64,000 bases of DNA. Origin: Lophium mytilinum. Lineage: Eukaryota > Ascomycota > Dothideomycetes > Mytilinidiales > Mytilinidiaceae. Shown here in pieces: positions 47,301 to 60,788 of the stretch; positions within the stretch are counted from its first letter, which is position 1, and each line of letters opens with the position of its first letter. Under the pieces are notes generated by a model, which made no database searches, was not told the DNA's origin, and saw only the letters and a list, made by a program, of their open reading frames with translations. The position numbers and the translations under genes are program-made. The stretch lies in the NCBI GenBank assembly GCA_010093605.1, contig MU004190.1:868001-932000 (forward strand). Reading direction: 5' to 3'.

Positions 47301-47546
47301 CACAACACACCTCACCAACACACCAACACACACTCGTTCCCAGCCCTTGACGCCTGCACCCTTATGAACACGGCCAGACGCTCTGTTTGCGTGCCTTGCC
47401 CACTTGAACCTGCGGCCCACCGTGCTGCCCTGCCGCGGTGCCGATCTTGACGCAATCGCCTCCCAGCGACCGAACGCAGCGACTACTCGCTCTCTCCCTT
47501 CATAACCACCACCACGGCGTCGCCAGCCATCCTCAGCGCGCCCACC
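38376..47546. other. 9.2-kb interval without a supported gene
   Basis: Long chance-like frames on all six strands reflect high GC from about 40 to 47.4 kb; none shows a domain, start context or splice pattern I can defend. The minus strand at 39080-39440 and plus strand at 39600-39900 are pyrimidine-rich, leader-like and divergent. 39947-40064 holds three copies of a GAAAGCGGGTCGC motif, one inverted. A 97-codon open stretch on the minus strand (about 40695-40403, ending FKLHSM) is the most protein-like frame but lacks an ATG. The last 300 bp are the promoter/leader of the next gene. Confidence 0.45.
39940..40064. repeat. Direct and inverted GC-rich motif
   Basis: GAAAGCGGGTCGC occurs at 39947-39959 and 39969-39981 (22-bp spacing, within a longer direct repeat) and inverted with one mismatch at 40052-40064. 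A hairpin or paired binding sites are possible. Confidence 0.7.
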
Positions 47547-49331
47547 ATGCCTTTCTACTCGGAGAATCCCATTGTCCGCGTGGAGTCCGGCGCCATGCAC
47601 ACCATCGAGACGCGGAACGCCGAGAACCTCTTCGGCCTGTGGTCTGGTGAGTGCCATTCCTCGCTGTATCCAGTCCCCAACTAACGCGCCGCAGTATTCT
47701 CAAAGTGCTCAGCGGCCATGGAAGACGGGAAGCGCTACGAAAACATGTCCTGGCGATTGTGGAGCCGCGAAACGTTTTGCTGCGCGCCTGACCACGCCAA
47801 CCCCACCCCGTTCTGCCCGCAGTGGACCTTCACTGCGAAGCTTTCAGGTGACCTAGAAGCGCCCGAACTGTCTTCTAGCGTCGAGTCTGGCTGCTCTGAC
47901 GTGGAACCTTCGCAACTACACAGCTCAACCCGCTCCGACTCATCCTCAACGCGCCCGGAACTGCGACGGCACGACTCCGCAGAGAGCCGGAGTAGAGGGA
48001 AGGAAAAGCACATCACGCCCATTGACCTCGAGAAGATGGTCAACTCGATCAAAGAGAAGAAAGAGCTGGAGCCACTATCACCACTGCCCCCACAGCTCGC
48101 GCAGGCCCTCCCAACAAATGCCGTCCGATCCTGCGAAGACACCACCCCTCGACCCTCGTCCCCGCCACACTCACACGCACATATCGTCCCCGAATCCTCC
48201 ACCTCCACCGTTGCCACGGCGATGGGCAGCGAGTTCTCCAACATGAGCCCTCCCGTCGGCTCTGAGACCAGCACCTCGACCGATCTCAGCTCCCACAGCA
48301 TCGTGCGCGGCTTTTCGCGTGGCCAAATCTCGTCGTCTATGCGCTCCTCCACAAATCTAGTCACTCAACCATCCATCCTGAAGCCCTCGACTCCGCAGAA
48401 GTTTGAGCCCCTCAAGAAGAAGGCGGCGCCAATGTTCGTTCTGGGCGGATCTTCCGACGAGGACAACAACAGCTCGTTCGAGAGCTCGTTCCTGCAGAAG
48501 CGCAGCTCTTTGTCCGACGCGCTGAAGCGGCCAGCTTTCAATCGCAAGACGACGACCTTCAAGGAAGAGGTCATCACGCGGACGATCCAAGACCGCTCTG
48601 AGGAGAGCGAGGCCGCCATTGAGACCGACAGCGAGGATGACGACGAGGACGACGAGTCGGATGATAATGCCATCGAGGACGAGGACTACGAAGACGACGA
48701 TGACCAGTGGGAGGACGACGACAACAGCGGCCCATCCAGCGTCACCGACAAGGAGCTTTTTCGACGCGTTGACTCGAGTGCTAACCTGAGATCGCGCCGC
48801 TCGCTGCTCACGACACTGATGCACGAGGGCGACCGGGCCAAAGCACTCCAGAACGCAGCGTCGCAATCCACTCCCGCACTACGCAGGTCACGGACGTCCT
48901 CTCCCAACGGTCCATCCCTTGCCACCTCCCCACATGAGGAGCCTGGATTGATGATGCGCGCTAGCCAGATTCCTCGATCTAAGCCTATCATCATGACGAC
49001 CTCCAACACTCACCCCCCCGCATTGTCTCCGCGCACGACCCGACGCAACATGCTTCAGACCGAACTCACCGAGTCCCTTCGCAAACACCTGCTTTGGGAG
49101 CGCCAGCAGAAAAACGCCACCAATAACGCTGTCCTGAAACGACAACAGAGCGCTATCTCCAACCCAGCGCTTCGACGCGCGATGACTACCAACGACATCA
49201 AAAGCATGAAAGCCTTTCCCGGCGAAGCGACCGGAAAGCCATCGGCCTACCGGGACATGGCTAAAAACAACTCATCCTACAACGAATACTTCGACCAAGG
49301 CCTTCAGGAATACCACCAGAAAGGCTGGTAG
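47547..49331 (+). CDS. DUF1752/DUF3295 nitrogen-regulatory-like protein
   Basis: Exons 47547-47646 and 47695-49331 (GTGAGT, CTAAC branch, GCAG) give 578 residues. Residues about 14-60 form the AreA-like DUF1752 motif: AMHTIETRNAENLFGLWSVF, then AMEDGKRYENMSWRLW. A long disordered Ser/Pro middle contains a helix (DLEKMVNSIKEKKELE) and a strongly acidic run near 325-350 (ETDSEDDDEDDESDD...). The C-terminal third is DUF3295-like: ELFRRVDSSANLRSRRSLLT, MRASQIPRSKPIIMTT, RRNMLQTELTESLRKHLLWE, and the ending NEYFDQGLQEYHQKGW. By family (fungal proteins sharing the AreA N-terminal motif, Mks1-like) it is a regulator of nutrient or TOR-linked signalling; that role is inference. Start ATG follows a C-rich leader. 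Confidence 0.9.
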
Positions 49332-50020
49332 TGCTACCATCTCTGCATCGTCATGTGCTATTCTCAGAACACATGATCTTCCACTTTTCCCATCCACATG
49401 ATTTTCGGTTCCATCAGGCGGCATTTACGGAGTGCGTAACGACACACACATTCGGCGTCTGCAGGGTCCTCCCTTCACGGGCTCTTTTTTCCTTCACAGG
49501 CTTCACATTCGGTGTCTACATGGCTTGCGCGGGTGGTGGCTTAATGTTTTTGATTGTTCTTTTCTGCGCGCTGCTCAAAATCTGCTTTTTGATACCAAAT
49601 TTCAGGCACACAACTGCATGGCTGCCAACGAGGCTCACGAGTTTCTTTTTCTTCTCTTCTTTCCCGGTCTCAAGAGACTATTGGGATTCTATGGGCATTA
49701 TACGTCACCAGGCTCGCGCCACGGTATTCCTGCTTTTCACATGCTTTGCGCCCTCTCCGCATGGTTGGGCGGTGGCTGGATTGGCTGGGGCGCGGATTCT
49801 ACATCCGGTTCTTTGTACTATTACTCACCCAACCTTTTTTTCCACGTTTGTACTTTTATGGGCCCGAACAAAGCGGAGCGAGAGGTGGCTTGCGATTGTT
49901 TTTATACCCCCGTTGCGCAACAGGGAGGAGGAAGTTGGGGAGATGGGCATTGGGGAGAGAAGCATCATTACATCCAGTCCCCTTTTCATAAGGGGGTTTG
50001 GGTGAATTCAGGTACCTAAT
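49332..50020. other. Pyrimidine-rich 3' region
   Basis: T/C-rich DNA directly after the DUF1752/DUF3295 gene, most likely its 3' untranslated region. It contains a long chance frame (49331-50005). Confidence 0.5.
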
Positions 50021-53000
50021 GCAAAAAAGCGGAATCACGTTTCAAAAATTACTACATTCTCCTATGGCTTGCTGCTACGTGAAGAAACTAACCGTTCTGA
50101 CTTTCTACATGTGATCAGATGATAGTACAAAGTTGAAGATGCAGACATGGATCCCCTTCCTCGATGTTCTCGAGGGCTCAGTCAGCCGAAACGATCCCTG
50201 AGAGCAACGGAGCGGAGGGCCGAGAACAATTTTCTAGTGGAGCACGTTTACTGTGGATACCCGCGATCCTACCATCAGCACTCCGAACTGCAACCTCGCC
50301 GTTCTTCCTAATCATCGCGAGGCCAAGCAGAGTTTTTTTCTTCTTTTCCTGACCCACTAACTCAACCATCCCTGCTCCGCGGCTCTCCGTCGAATACCCG
50401 TTTATATTTGTCACTACTACTCAACGGAAAACCGAGAAGGGTTTTGATACGAAGCCAAAGCAGGCTTTGTGTCTCAAAGAGCGGTAAGGGAAGTTGGGAG
50501 TTGGGGGGTGGGGTGGGCCATGCAAAGCCATGCAAGCCATGCAAGCCGTGGGAGCGCTTATGCACGCTTGTGCAAGGCGTGCTGGAGGGGAGGGGGGAGG
50601 CCAATGGGATGAGGGGCGGGTTTGCCGCGGCGAATGGGAGGGTTTGTTTGGTGACAATGAGGGCGGGAATAACAATGGGAGAGCGGCCACGAGGCGTGCT
50701 TTGGAAGGGTTTCTTTTTTCGAGTGATGGGACGGCTGGGCGGACAACGCGAGGGTTGGTTATAGTTGGCTTGATTAGGGGCTTGGATGAGTACAAAGGGG
50801 GGATTGGGGAAGGGTGATTGCCGGAAGGGAGAGAGGATTCTCCCGCGGCGAAATCTGCGCGGATAGCTGGCAGTGCTGGAGTGAGGCTTTGGAGGTATTT
50901 CGGAGGCTAGAGGGTGTAGATCGCAGGGTCCAGTGCGGCCGGATGGCTAGGCGGACGTGATGATGCGCGACGGCGATCGACTGACAGCAGCAGCATGTAA
51001 GTGCGAATTGGTTAACGCATGTTATGCAGCCTTATGACTCAGATCTGCTGGCCACGGTGTTGACTGGCGATAGCAACGGAGCAGAGTGCTGGGGTCGATT
51101 GGAGTCTGATGGGGTGTTGAGTATTGACTCGTCACGCTTTAGGGAGCTCAACAGCGACGTTGACTGATGACTGGTGGGGGAGCCGCTAAGGGGCAGAGAT
51201 ACTCCGTGGTGCGATATCATATCAGCAACCTAGATGCAGTGGTGCTGTCCCTTTTGCGGCGGTAACTCGTCAGTGATGGGCGAAGAGTGGGTGACTCTGC
51301 GACAAGTCTTCACATGAGCGCTACTCGACTCGGATCGCGCGACGAATTGGAACAGTGCCATAGCAGAACAGCTCAGACGATTCGATATCTGCTGACCCGA
51401 CGGGCTATCACGTCGCTGTCGCCTTGCCAATTGCTCGCGCCTCGAGGTCTGCCTGGCGACTGGAGCTCTGGTACTTGCATTACCCCAGCCGGGCTGATCT
51501 GGGGTATCTCAGCGCCAATCTATCAATATCGCCCCGGGGAGGCCCGTGTGCCTCATCCGCATCACTCATCGGGCATGCTAAAATAAACGTCCAGTGATAA
51601 CCATCACGATACCCCAACCCCGGTGGGCTGAGCGGCGAGCTGCACCGCCGTCAGGCAACGACGGTGACTGATGAATGACAGCGCCGTACGGACGGAGGTT
51701 TCGCTCAGGGAGGGCGATGCGCTGGCCTGGCTAGCCGCTGCGGAGAGGTCATCTGCTCGCGGGTGCGCTGGGGTGCGATGTGAGCTGGCGGCGGTGGCGC
51801 AGGCAGGGCGTTGAATGCTGCATTCAAGGCGTGCCTTGAGGCTGATGCAGGTGATGCCGGCAGCGAGGTCCGCACCGCTCGGGACAGCCGCGAGGGGCGC
51901 CCGATGCCATCTGTTGTCGCTACAGTATCACTTCGCCTTCGAACGTCACGATGGTTTTGTGACGAGCAGGAATGGAGTTGTTGGTTCTCGGCAAGCAAGA
52001 GCACAGCCGTATTGACTTTTAAATCCTCCGGACGCCTCGCGCGCTTCCCCGCGACCACTCCCGCTCTCCATCACCTATGGGCACAGCGCCAGCCAATTCC
52101 TCGCCCTTTCGTCACCTCCCATCGTCACATCTCCCCCTCATGCCGCGGGCTGCCGGCCCCCATTCGCCGCCTCCTCCTGATGCCGCCGTGTTGCGTATGC
52201 CGCGAAAGCCTCGCCCCAAACGCCCAGCTTCGCCCTCGTGGGGGTACGTAGCCAGCCCGACGTCAGGTGCTCAGCACTGCATACTTCTGTGCTCCGCGAC
52301 GCGCCGCCTGCTGTCACGATAGGCCAGCCACCGCTGCGAACGCGATGTGGTGCAGTTGACGTCCGGCGCACGCTGCAGCGACGATCGCAGCGCTGATTGT
52401 GGTTGCTGATGCTGCTTCCGCGGTCACGGATCCGGACGAGTTGCATGCGCCGCCATGCATGCAGGCAGTGGCCAGCCAGCCAGCTCATTTCGGACGACCC
52501 GTGGCCGTGGGTTGTCAATATCAACAACGCGTTGGCCTTGTCTGGCTCACGCGGGACTATCACGTCAGACTCCCAGTACGTGGAGATTTGACTCTCTGAC
52601 AGGCCCGAGGGCCGTTGCGGAGCCGGGACGGGATTGCTGAGGGGAGGGCCGGAGATTTTCGTTATTGGAGGAAGAAGATGGGAGGCTGGAGGGAGATGAC
52701 CTCGCGGCGATGCGTTGTCCTGAGACACGATGGAGGGTGTCTGGGGTTTCTCCGCCTGAGGACACCATCTTGCAACCCAAGGACACGAATGACGGTCTGA
52801 CTGCTGCATCGGGAAGTACGTGGAGGGCGGATGCTACCCAGTGTGAGGGATTGGTGAGTCGGGGCCGGGCCATTGCTAATGTCACAGTAAACAAGCAAGG
52901 AGATGGATGCTTGTTGATGGCGGTTGCGGCGGAATGCCACAAGACGCGCGCTTGTTGACTTCCGACAATAGTTGTAAGATACGTTACACAGATGGATGAC

Positions 53001-56000
53001 ATGAAGGAAGCCTTCGAGTTCTGAACAACTTTCTCATTTCTGGGCAGTTGCCTCTGATATTCGTTAGGGAGCATAGTTTCATGATTACATCATTTCAATC
53101 ACTTCAAGGCTGAGCAATCTCTACTAATCCGAAATGGCCGAGCATGCTTTCTTTATCTCATCACTTTCGTGAACCTGTAGATGTCAAGTCTTTTGTATGG
53201 TTTTCTCTCCTGGTATCAGTCCTCTCTTAAAGCTTACTTGATCACCATCTGATCACAAGCCAAGGCAAGGAATTCTTTCGCTGGTCATATTCATAATACT
53301 ATCGTTACACACACTCTTCTCTGCCTCTTTTGATCATTGCGACGATGGTCGACGATTAGTCTAGACGCGGCGAATCACCTCGCTGCTGCTTAGGCTCCTC
53401 AGGAATAAACTTTTCGGCGAGCATGAGCGCACGCGAACTTACGATAAGGCCTGTAAGAACGATTTAGTCTTGGAAATTTCCACCAAAGGTTCCGTTTCGT
53501 TGTCGGTTTAGCTCCTTCTCCTCACGAGTCCATCATCTGACTACTACAACTCCTGTCGACACCAAACTACCAATAATATCACCTAGGAGACCCTCCGCCT
53601 TGTCTCGTCTGCAGATCGTGAGATCTTCATTACGTGAACTCAAGGAGTCTGCACAAGCACGGTCTCGTGAACGAAGCTACAAAAACGAGGCTGTTTACGC
53701 CAGTTCTCGACTTCGGGGAGCTTCCGGTGTCGTGGGACATCACACCCTCGTCGCAACAGTTCTCGCTCATCACCATCAAGAGCAGGGTTGATGCTCGCAT
53801 TGAAATGGTCTAACCGGAGCCCTATCCGAAACTCATGGAGCAGCAAGGCGACTAGTGCTAGTGCTTCCTGCACTTCCAACGTTTTCTTAGGTTCGCCGTT
53901 ATGCTAACGTCTAGCGCATGCAGACACGAGTTCGGATGCTGTTCAAGGCAGTTCATGAGAGGAGATCATCTGCAATTCTCAGATGCAGCGGAACTCTGAC
54001 GTATTGAAGCTACTTTGACCAGCGTTGCGGGGAATATCGCCTTATTGGCTCTCGCCTCGACACTTCAAGAAAAGAGCAAGGAACGAGTCCATACACCAGG
54101 ACCAGAGCGGTCTCAAGCCGTGTGTTAGTTCGCGAGCGGTTCAGATAGCGGAATATATCTCATCAACACGAAACATTACATATCACGGGTCCCCCACGGG
54201 GATAATCGTGTACTTGACGTAGGCGGCTCGATGTCGCACGCGCTAGGTTAAGCTTCAACGCACCTCGACTTGGTTTCTGGGAAAATGCCATCCAATCATT
54301 GGTGCACGCGACACACCATCAAATATAACCCCAATCTGCGCAGGATGACCTTGTTCAGGCCATCAACCCCTTATCGAGAACAAGGCTTGAGCCTGGTTAT
54401 TAACGGAGGAGCTCCTCCTCACGCGACAGTCCCGGAAGGATTGCTGGAGTCTAGAATCCTCCCGGGAAATTAACTGTTTGGCCGTTGGGCCTACGTCATG
54501 CTACTCGCTTCTTCCCCGCAAAGCGTCTGGATGCCTGGCAGCCTGAATTTGACATGTGCAACGAATCTTAGGGCACGTGGATGGCTGGTGCAGATCCCGT
54601 GTCTCTAGCGAGATTCGGCAAGCTTCGATATCGGCCGGCTTGTCTGCCGGCTTCCATCCCTCTTGCCTCGGCGTGATTCTCGGGCCACCATGAACGATGC
54701 GTTGCCGATGGCCGGAATGGAGGACGGATGAGGAATTTGACTTCGAATATGCGGTTCTCAGCTGCCATGGGGAAGCCGGCACCTGCATGTGGAGATGACA
54801 GGTTCGCTCGGACTTTGGTCGCACGATGACAAGGTCGGCCGAAGGAAAGCAATAGGATTGAGACATCGCCATGGGAAGCATGTGGTGATAGCTTCACCGT
54901 TCAGCGGAGCAAGGCCCAAACAGAGGAGGTAAAGGCTGCATACTTTGTGAGTCGGCATCACGCTACCAATCCTTCGGTTTCGGCTCCTGCAGCTTCCTGT
55001 TCACGTTTCATCGCGACTCGTTCTCTCCATGTGAAGCATCAACAATGCTTGCAAGCACAAGCCTTTCCCCGTCTCCACCACCGCACGCGGCCATGTCGTG
55101 TTGTTGTCGTGTCTCCAAAGTTTCCGCATCAGGCAAGCGAGCAGTCTTCATGCGCCGGTTTAACTTCACCGCCAATCCGCCGCGCCAATTTCTGGCATGC
55201 CTGCTTCTGGCATCGCGCCCTTGCCCTACGGAGAAACATCGCTGTAACAAGAGCCCGGCGAGGCGAGCCTTGCTTGACTCGGATTTGAGTTCGCGCGGCG
55301 TCGCGGGGAACAACGTTGAGCTTCCTCGCGCAGGGATGCGCAGAGCTGTGGAGAGTCAGCTGTCGCGGCTTCGAGGTGGCTGGGACGCAGGCCGGAGGAA
55401 AGGCCGGTGAAGGGAGCGTTTCGGCAAGGGTGCTTTCCTTTACCCCGGATCTACGGGGCGTCCACGTTGTTGACGATGGGCGTTTGCGGCCATGATAGCC
55501 GAGGGATGGGTATAGGGCTGATGCTTGGGGAGTGTGTGTCAATCCTGACTACAGCGTGGCATTGATTGGGCATTGCTTAATGATGACCACTGCTCCGTAC
55601 TGCACCACGAGGACACGCAGAGTTTGAGGCTTTTTCGAAGAGGCACCTGAGCCTTTGGATTTCGCCAGAAGAAGCTTCTTCAGGTTGGTGGCAGAAGTTG
55701 GGCATCGATATCTACAGTACTCATCGTGTGATGCTCGAACCTGGGATTCGCGATCGCGCGTGTGACGTTTACTGGGGGCTTTTTCTGACGGCTCGCAGAT
55801 CATGAACCAGCACATGCAGGAACGACTGACGAAGCACACAGCACGCGGCTCTGTTGAGCCGGAAACTGGGATCGGGATATGTGGTATGAATCTTCGGACC
55901 TGCCAAAGGGAAATGGTCAAGCATTGTAGCATGGATGCGGCTGTTTGATAGCAGTGTTACATTTCCTTACCTCAGCCGTCATAATACTCGCGCTCTTGGG

Positions 56001-57829
56001 GCTCACTTTCACATGGCAACCCGCTCGTCTGCCGCTTCTGGACCCGGCCTACCGTGAGACCGTTGGCCACCGGCGTGGCGTCCACGTGCGTGGAGACAAA
56101 GGTCGATGGTACCCTAAAGACCGGTTTCCCCGACGGCACAGCAGCGAAGGCGACAAAAGATGGAAGTTTCAGCTTCAATGGTATGCTGACGCGCCATGGG
56201 TGGGGCTGATGCATTACCGAAGTCGTCAACGCACCCGCTGAAGGATCTGAATATCGTGATCCGACCTTTAGGCGGGTAGTCTTCTGGCTACATCCTTGAA
56301 GTAGGTGGATAAAACCCGCTTCTGATTGGAGGAATTTGGATCTACCTTCCTTCTTCGTACCCCTTGCTCCGTGGCTCCACGTTTTTTCAAGGAGGTGGTG
56401 TTCTAGAAATTTCCGAGGCGCGCGCTAGGTATTAGGTCATTGTGTTAGGAGATGGGGCGACGACGAGAATTACCGCCTCATGCGGCGCGCGATAAGGGAT
56501 GTTGCGGTTGTGTATTTCGACGAGGAAAACCCGAAACTGGACCGATCGTGGGAGCGTTCGTCTGGATGCGGCAACTCAATGGATGGGTTGCCGGGAATGG
56601 GAACAATTGTGGGTACGGGAAAGTCGTCATGGTTTGTGTACTATTCTTGGCCTTATTGCTACCAATCTGTTAATGTCTCTATTACTCCTTTACACGTCAG
56701 CTCTTTCGCCTTCTTCGGTCTGATCTCAGGGTCGAGATCTGAGATGTGGTGTCGATTCCATACGTAAATCATCGAATAGGGGACGTCGAATTGCCGCGGT
56801 ACGTAAAACCGCCAAGTCAAGGATATTGGATTCTCGATGATGAGGGCAAGAGGCGACCCGTTTGACTGTTCGCTGGAAAACTTTGCAGCTCACGTCAAAG
56901 GCGCAAGAATCGGTCCGTCAGATCCGAATCGAGATTTAGGATGAGGTACATCGTCGTAAGTACTAATGTATTAGGCCGCGGAGCCATTACAACGGAGCAT
57001 CACTCCGGCCTCCTTTCTTCCGTGGATCTTCTAGTGCTTCATCGTACCGTGGCTGAGCTGGTCCACTAGGGGTTCAATTCTGACCCTGTGACGACACTTG
57101 CGAATAAGAACTACGGGTGCTTCTATTGCCGCTCATGCATAAAAAGATCAGTGGAGTGGAGCGGAGCGGAGCGGGATTGTATTTTCACCAGTCAATTTAT
57201 TCTCCTCTCAGCCGAGTCGATGGACGATGTGAGGACTTCGTCTGCGCCATATCCGTAACGCATCGGGCGTTGTCCGTCTTTTAATTCGAAATCGCTAGTA
57301 TCAGATTGCAAAAGCTTCCATCTCTTCTCCTTTTTCTAGCCATGGAGTTTCCTGTCATAGCTATCCGTACGCTCTCCTGTAACCGCTTGATGGCTTTCAA
57401 TGTCCAATGTAAAGCGAGGGTATCGCGGAATCTACATGTATCTGCTGTTGTGGTCTAGGCCACCTTCCGAGTGTAGTAGGTCTTCAAAATACCGAAACTC
57501 CCTCTCTCTATGCGGAATTTTGAAAGGCCATGAGACACCTTAAGCAGCGGCACAGAAGTGTTCGGATATCTATGAAAGGTATTGTAATTAGACTTTCGTC
57601 GGCGACAAAACCACGTGCTTCCCTACGCTGCTTGCAAACCAAAAATCAGTCTTGCTAGTGCATAAAGAAACCGAGGCATGGTGTCGGAGACCGTCTGAAC
57701 ACGAGATGAGTCACGTGAAGGCGTAGTTCTGAGACATAAGACTTTATCGTTGAGCTCATAAGTTTTGGTACGAGATCACACATGCCTGGTGGCTGCTTGG
57801 AAGTATTACGACGGGGAATTGTTGAAAGC
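50021..57829. other. Gene-poor interval
   Basis: Many short overlapping frames on both strands but none supportable. 50518-50549 is a 9-bp minisatellite. 51000-52900 is GC-rich and resembles 40-47 kb in texture. 53000-54300 is AT-richer. 57152-57174 is a GGAGT/GGAGC pentamer repeat. No RNA gene recognised. Confidence 0.4.
50518..50549. repeat. 9-bp minisatellite
   Basis: CCATGCAAG-type units occur about three and a half times (CCATGCAAAG, CCATGCAAG, CCATGCAAG, CCGTG). Confidence 0.85.
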
Positions 57830-58045
57830 AAGATCGCATCGGCCACTTCCCGAAGAATCGGCGGTTGAACATGACCGAGCTGTGGAGGCTTCTGTTATTC
57901 TCTGGTAGGATGCACATTCATTACTACAAGTGGATGAAGGATCGCACCAGTCACTGTACACAAAATCGGTGGTTGAACATGACCGAGTCGTGGAGTCTCC
58001 TATCATTCCTCAACAGAATGAACATCTCAATCGCTGAAAGTGGGT
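57830..58045. repeat. 107-bp tandem duplication
   Basis: Two head-to-tail copies with a 107-bp period, recognised by GGTTGAACATGACCGAG at about 57863 and 57970, GATCGCA(T/C)C...CACT at the left and G(T/A)GG(A/G)TGA at the right. On the minus strand both copies stay open in one frame (STTRSCSTTDF.../STARSCSTADS...), but the frame is short and I do not call a gene. Confidence 0.8.
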
Positions 58046-59042
58046 GAGTGTCTACTTTTGGTGGAGATGCTACCTACCTCTCCTCAAGTCGTTGACATAG
58101 CAAAGCGACACAGGTTTGTGCGCTCTCTTTCCCCGTTAGTCCCAAATTTACTTCCCGGGTTTGGATGGGACGCTGGGCCACCCGCACAAAACGGCGTAAG
58201 AGGTCGATCACAAGCGTTTGGGCTCGATCCAGTCTGTGTTTTCCTGACTTCTGCATTGTCTGGCTTCCTCATATACAACGAAGTAACTCAGGCAGTGGCG
58301 AGCAGGAGTTCAGGCGCTGTATTTGCCTCGACGCGAGTCATCAGTGTTGGTAGCTGCGCATTCGACTCAAGTCTCCTATGGGCGCTACTCTATCAGGTAG
58401 GTCAAGATTTCTCTTTAATGCTCTAAGTCATTAGGCTACCATCTACAACGATGGGTATGAGGATTTGGACTCCCAAACACCACGACCTTTTGATGGTATG
58501 GAGAATCTGCCAGCGGATGGAGGTTAGGAAGCCTATTCTATTCGGGGTTCTATCCCCGAGAGGTAGAGCAGGAAGGTGACGACTCTTATACGAAAAATGA
58601 AACAAAACTGTTCAATGTGTCAGCATCGGTGCTATCAGATAAAGGACGACAATTGCGCCATTCTTTAAGAATACTCAATCATGCGACAAGTTCAGCGATC
58701 AAAGGGAGCTTTTTAGTGAAGATCTAAAGGTGAGGAATACGCCATTCCGTTCTGCGTTATACATACCGAGCTCTATTGGAGCGTGCTGGGCGGTGTTAAT
58801 GTACTAATGTCCGAGCACTGCAGGCGGGGTCGAGCCCGCGGAAACTCCACGGTGCGATCCTTTTCAGCTACTTAGCGCTCACAGCCCCTGTGACTCTTTA
58901 CAACAATAAAACAATTGGAGGGCGCTGTCATTTCGATGTCCTGCATGTAGCCTTTCCCTCTGTTCAGGTCTATGTCTACATAATCGAACCTTATTATTCT
59001 CTTCATACTTCATTTTCTTCTTGCACTGCAGCCCATGCCCAT
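58046..59042. other. Intergenic, promoter of MFS gene
   Basis: No gene seen. The last 130 bp are CT-rich, leader-like. Confidence 0.4.
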
Positions 59043-60788
59043 ATGGATGACTCAAAAGAACATCGCGGGACTGACCCGTCAATTGCGTCGAAAGACACAA
59101 GTCAACTCGACGATGCTGCATCTACACGAGATGTAGAAAAGCAGCCTGTCCCGGAAAACAACGCGATTGAGGACTCGAGTCGCGAAAAAGACCCGAACAT
59201 TGTCGACTGGGATGGTCCAGATGATCCCGCGAACCCAATGAATTGGTCATCAGGGAAGAAGGTTACGGCTGTAGGCATCGTATCCATGATTGCATTTCTA
59301 TCGTAAGTTCTGCATCTATTAGTCTCACCCGCATGACTCATAAAATATAGGCCGTTCGCCTCAACCGTTATTTCGCCGGCCAGCGGAGATGTCATGAAGA
59401 CCTTCCATTCCACCAACGAGACCCTAGGCGCCTTCGTAACTACGGTCTACCTCATCGGATACGTCTTCGGACCTCTCGTGATAGCTCCGTTGTCAGAGCT
59501 ATATGGCCGCGCTATCCTCTACAATATATGCAACTTTATATTCCTGATCTTCAACATCGCTTGTGCGCTTGCGCCCAACCTCGGCGCTCTTATTGTGTTT
59601 CGACTACTCGCTGGTATAGCTGCGTCTTGCCCCATCACGCTTGGACCGGGGACGGTTGCCGACATAGTATCGGTGGAGAAGCGTGGCTTGGCTATGACTG
59701 GTGTGTATATAGGACCATTGATCGGTCCAACATTTGCGCCTTTGGGTGTGTAGATTCATTGACATTGTTCGGCAACACAGACTGACAAAGTGTAGCTGCC
59801 AGTTACCTTGCCGAAGCTAAGGGTTGGCGTTGGATTTTCTGGCTTATATCCATCATGGTAAGTCTCCGGATCCTAAGGTATGACCCTTTTGCTGATAGGG
59901 CTACAGGCAGGTGCTATCTGGGTTGCCGCCATGCTATTCGTACGCGAATCGTACGCCTACGTTCTACTGAAATGGAAGACCAAGCGACTCCAGAAAGAAA
60001 CAGGAAACCTTCAACTTCGATCTGCTCTGAACACCGGCCAACCCCCTGCGGAACTTTTCAAAATCTCTATCATACGACCCCTCAAGATGCTGTTCATGTC
60101 TCCAATGGTATTCTTGTTGTCGCTTTACATGGCGATCATTTACGGTTATCTCTACCTGTTGTTTACTACTTACCCTCGGGTATTCCAAGGCCAATACGGA
60201 TTTTCCAACGGGGCCGTAGGGTTTGCGTACTTGGGCTCAGGGATCGGATCTTTTATAGGTTTGTTCTTCTGCGGCGCAACCTCCGACCGACTGCTGCTCT
60301 ACCTGACCAAGCGCAACGGCGGCACCTCGAAGCCTGAATATCGTCTTCCAGTTATGGCCATAGGCGCTTTTCTAGTACCGATTGGTTTATTTTTGTATGC
60401 GTGGACGACCGAGTACAAGAAGCATTGGATTCTCCCGATTATCGGCTCTGCATTCCTTGGTGCTGGGATTTTCACTATATTTGTAGGTTGCTCCGCACCA
60501 GCTCGCGGAAACCATCGCTGATTTTTTTTGTAGATGCCAGCTGGAACGTACCTGGTAGATGCTTTCACGGTTCATGCTGCGTCTGTCACAGCTTCTTCGA
60601 CTGTTATACGATCCCTTGTCGGAGCACTGCTCCCTTTGGCAGGCAACAAGATGTATGACGCCTTGGGATTGGGATGGGGAACGTCTCTTCTAGGGTTCAT
60701 TGCAGTGGCCTTCATCCCAATGCCTCTTATCTTATGGACTTTTGGCGAGCGCCTTCGCGAGAGCAGATTCTCTCAAGTCAAGTTTTGA
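59043..60788 (+). CDS. MFS drug/polyamine exporter, DHA1 family
   Basis: Five exons: 59043-59302, 59351-59745, 59796-59857, 59907-60482 and 60534-60788, 515 residues. The cytosolic N-terminus (MDDSKEHRGTDPS...) ends in the DHA1 hallmark DWDGPDDPANPMNWSSGKK. Twelve membrane segments follow. PLSELYGRAILYN is the motif A loop after TM2. GVYIGPLIGPTFAPL is the antiporter motif C in TM5. The long central loop contains KWKTKRLQKETGN. TM11-12 include MPAGTYLVDAFTVHAAS and LGWGTSLLGFIAV. The family exports small molecules or polyamines by proton antiport at the plasma membrane; substrate unknown. The splice between exons 3 and 4 uses CTACAG/GCAGGT rather than the closer GATAG, which would break frame. 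A Zn2Cys6 regulator lies 506 bp downstream. Confidence 0.93.

Noticed and set aside
49331-50005. 224-codon frame overlapping the stop of the DUF1752/DUF3295 gene
   Set aside because: T/C-rich composition gives runs of Phe/Leu/Ser typical of translated 3' UTR; no domain and a competing 195-codon frame in the same DNA.
57040-57100. tRNA-like A and B box strings (TGGCTGAGCTGGTC, GGGTTCAATTC)
   Set aside because: Spacing between boxes is too short and no acceptor stem can be formed.
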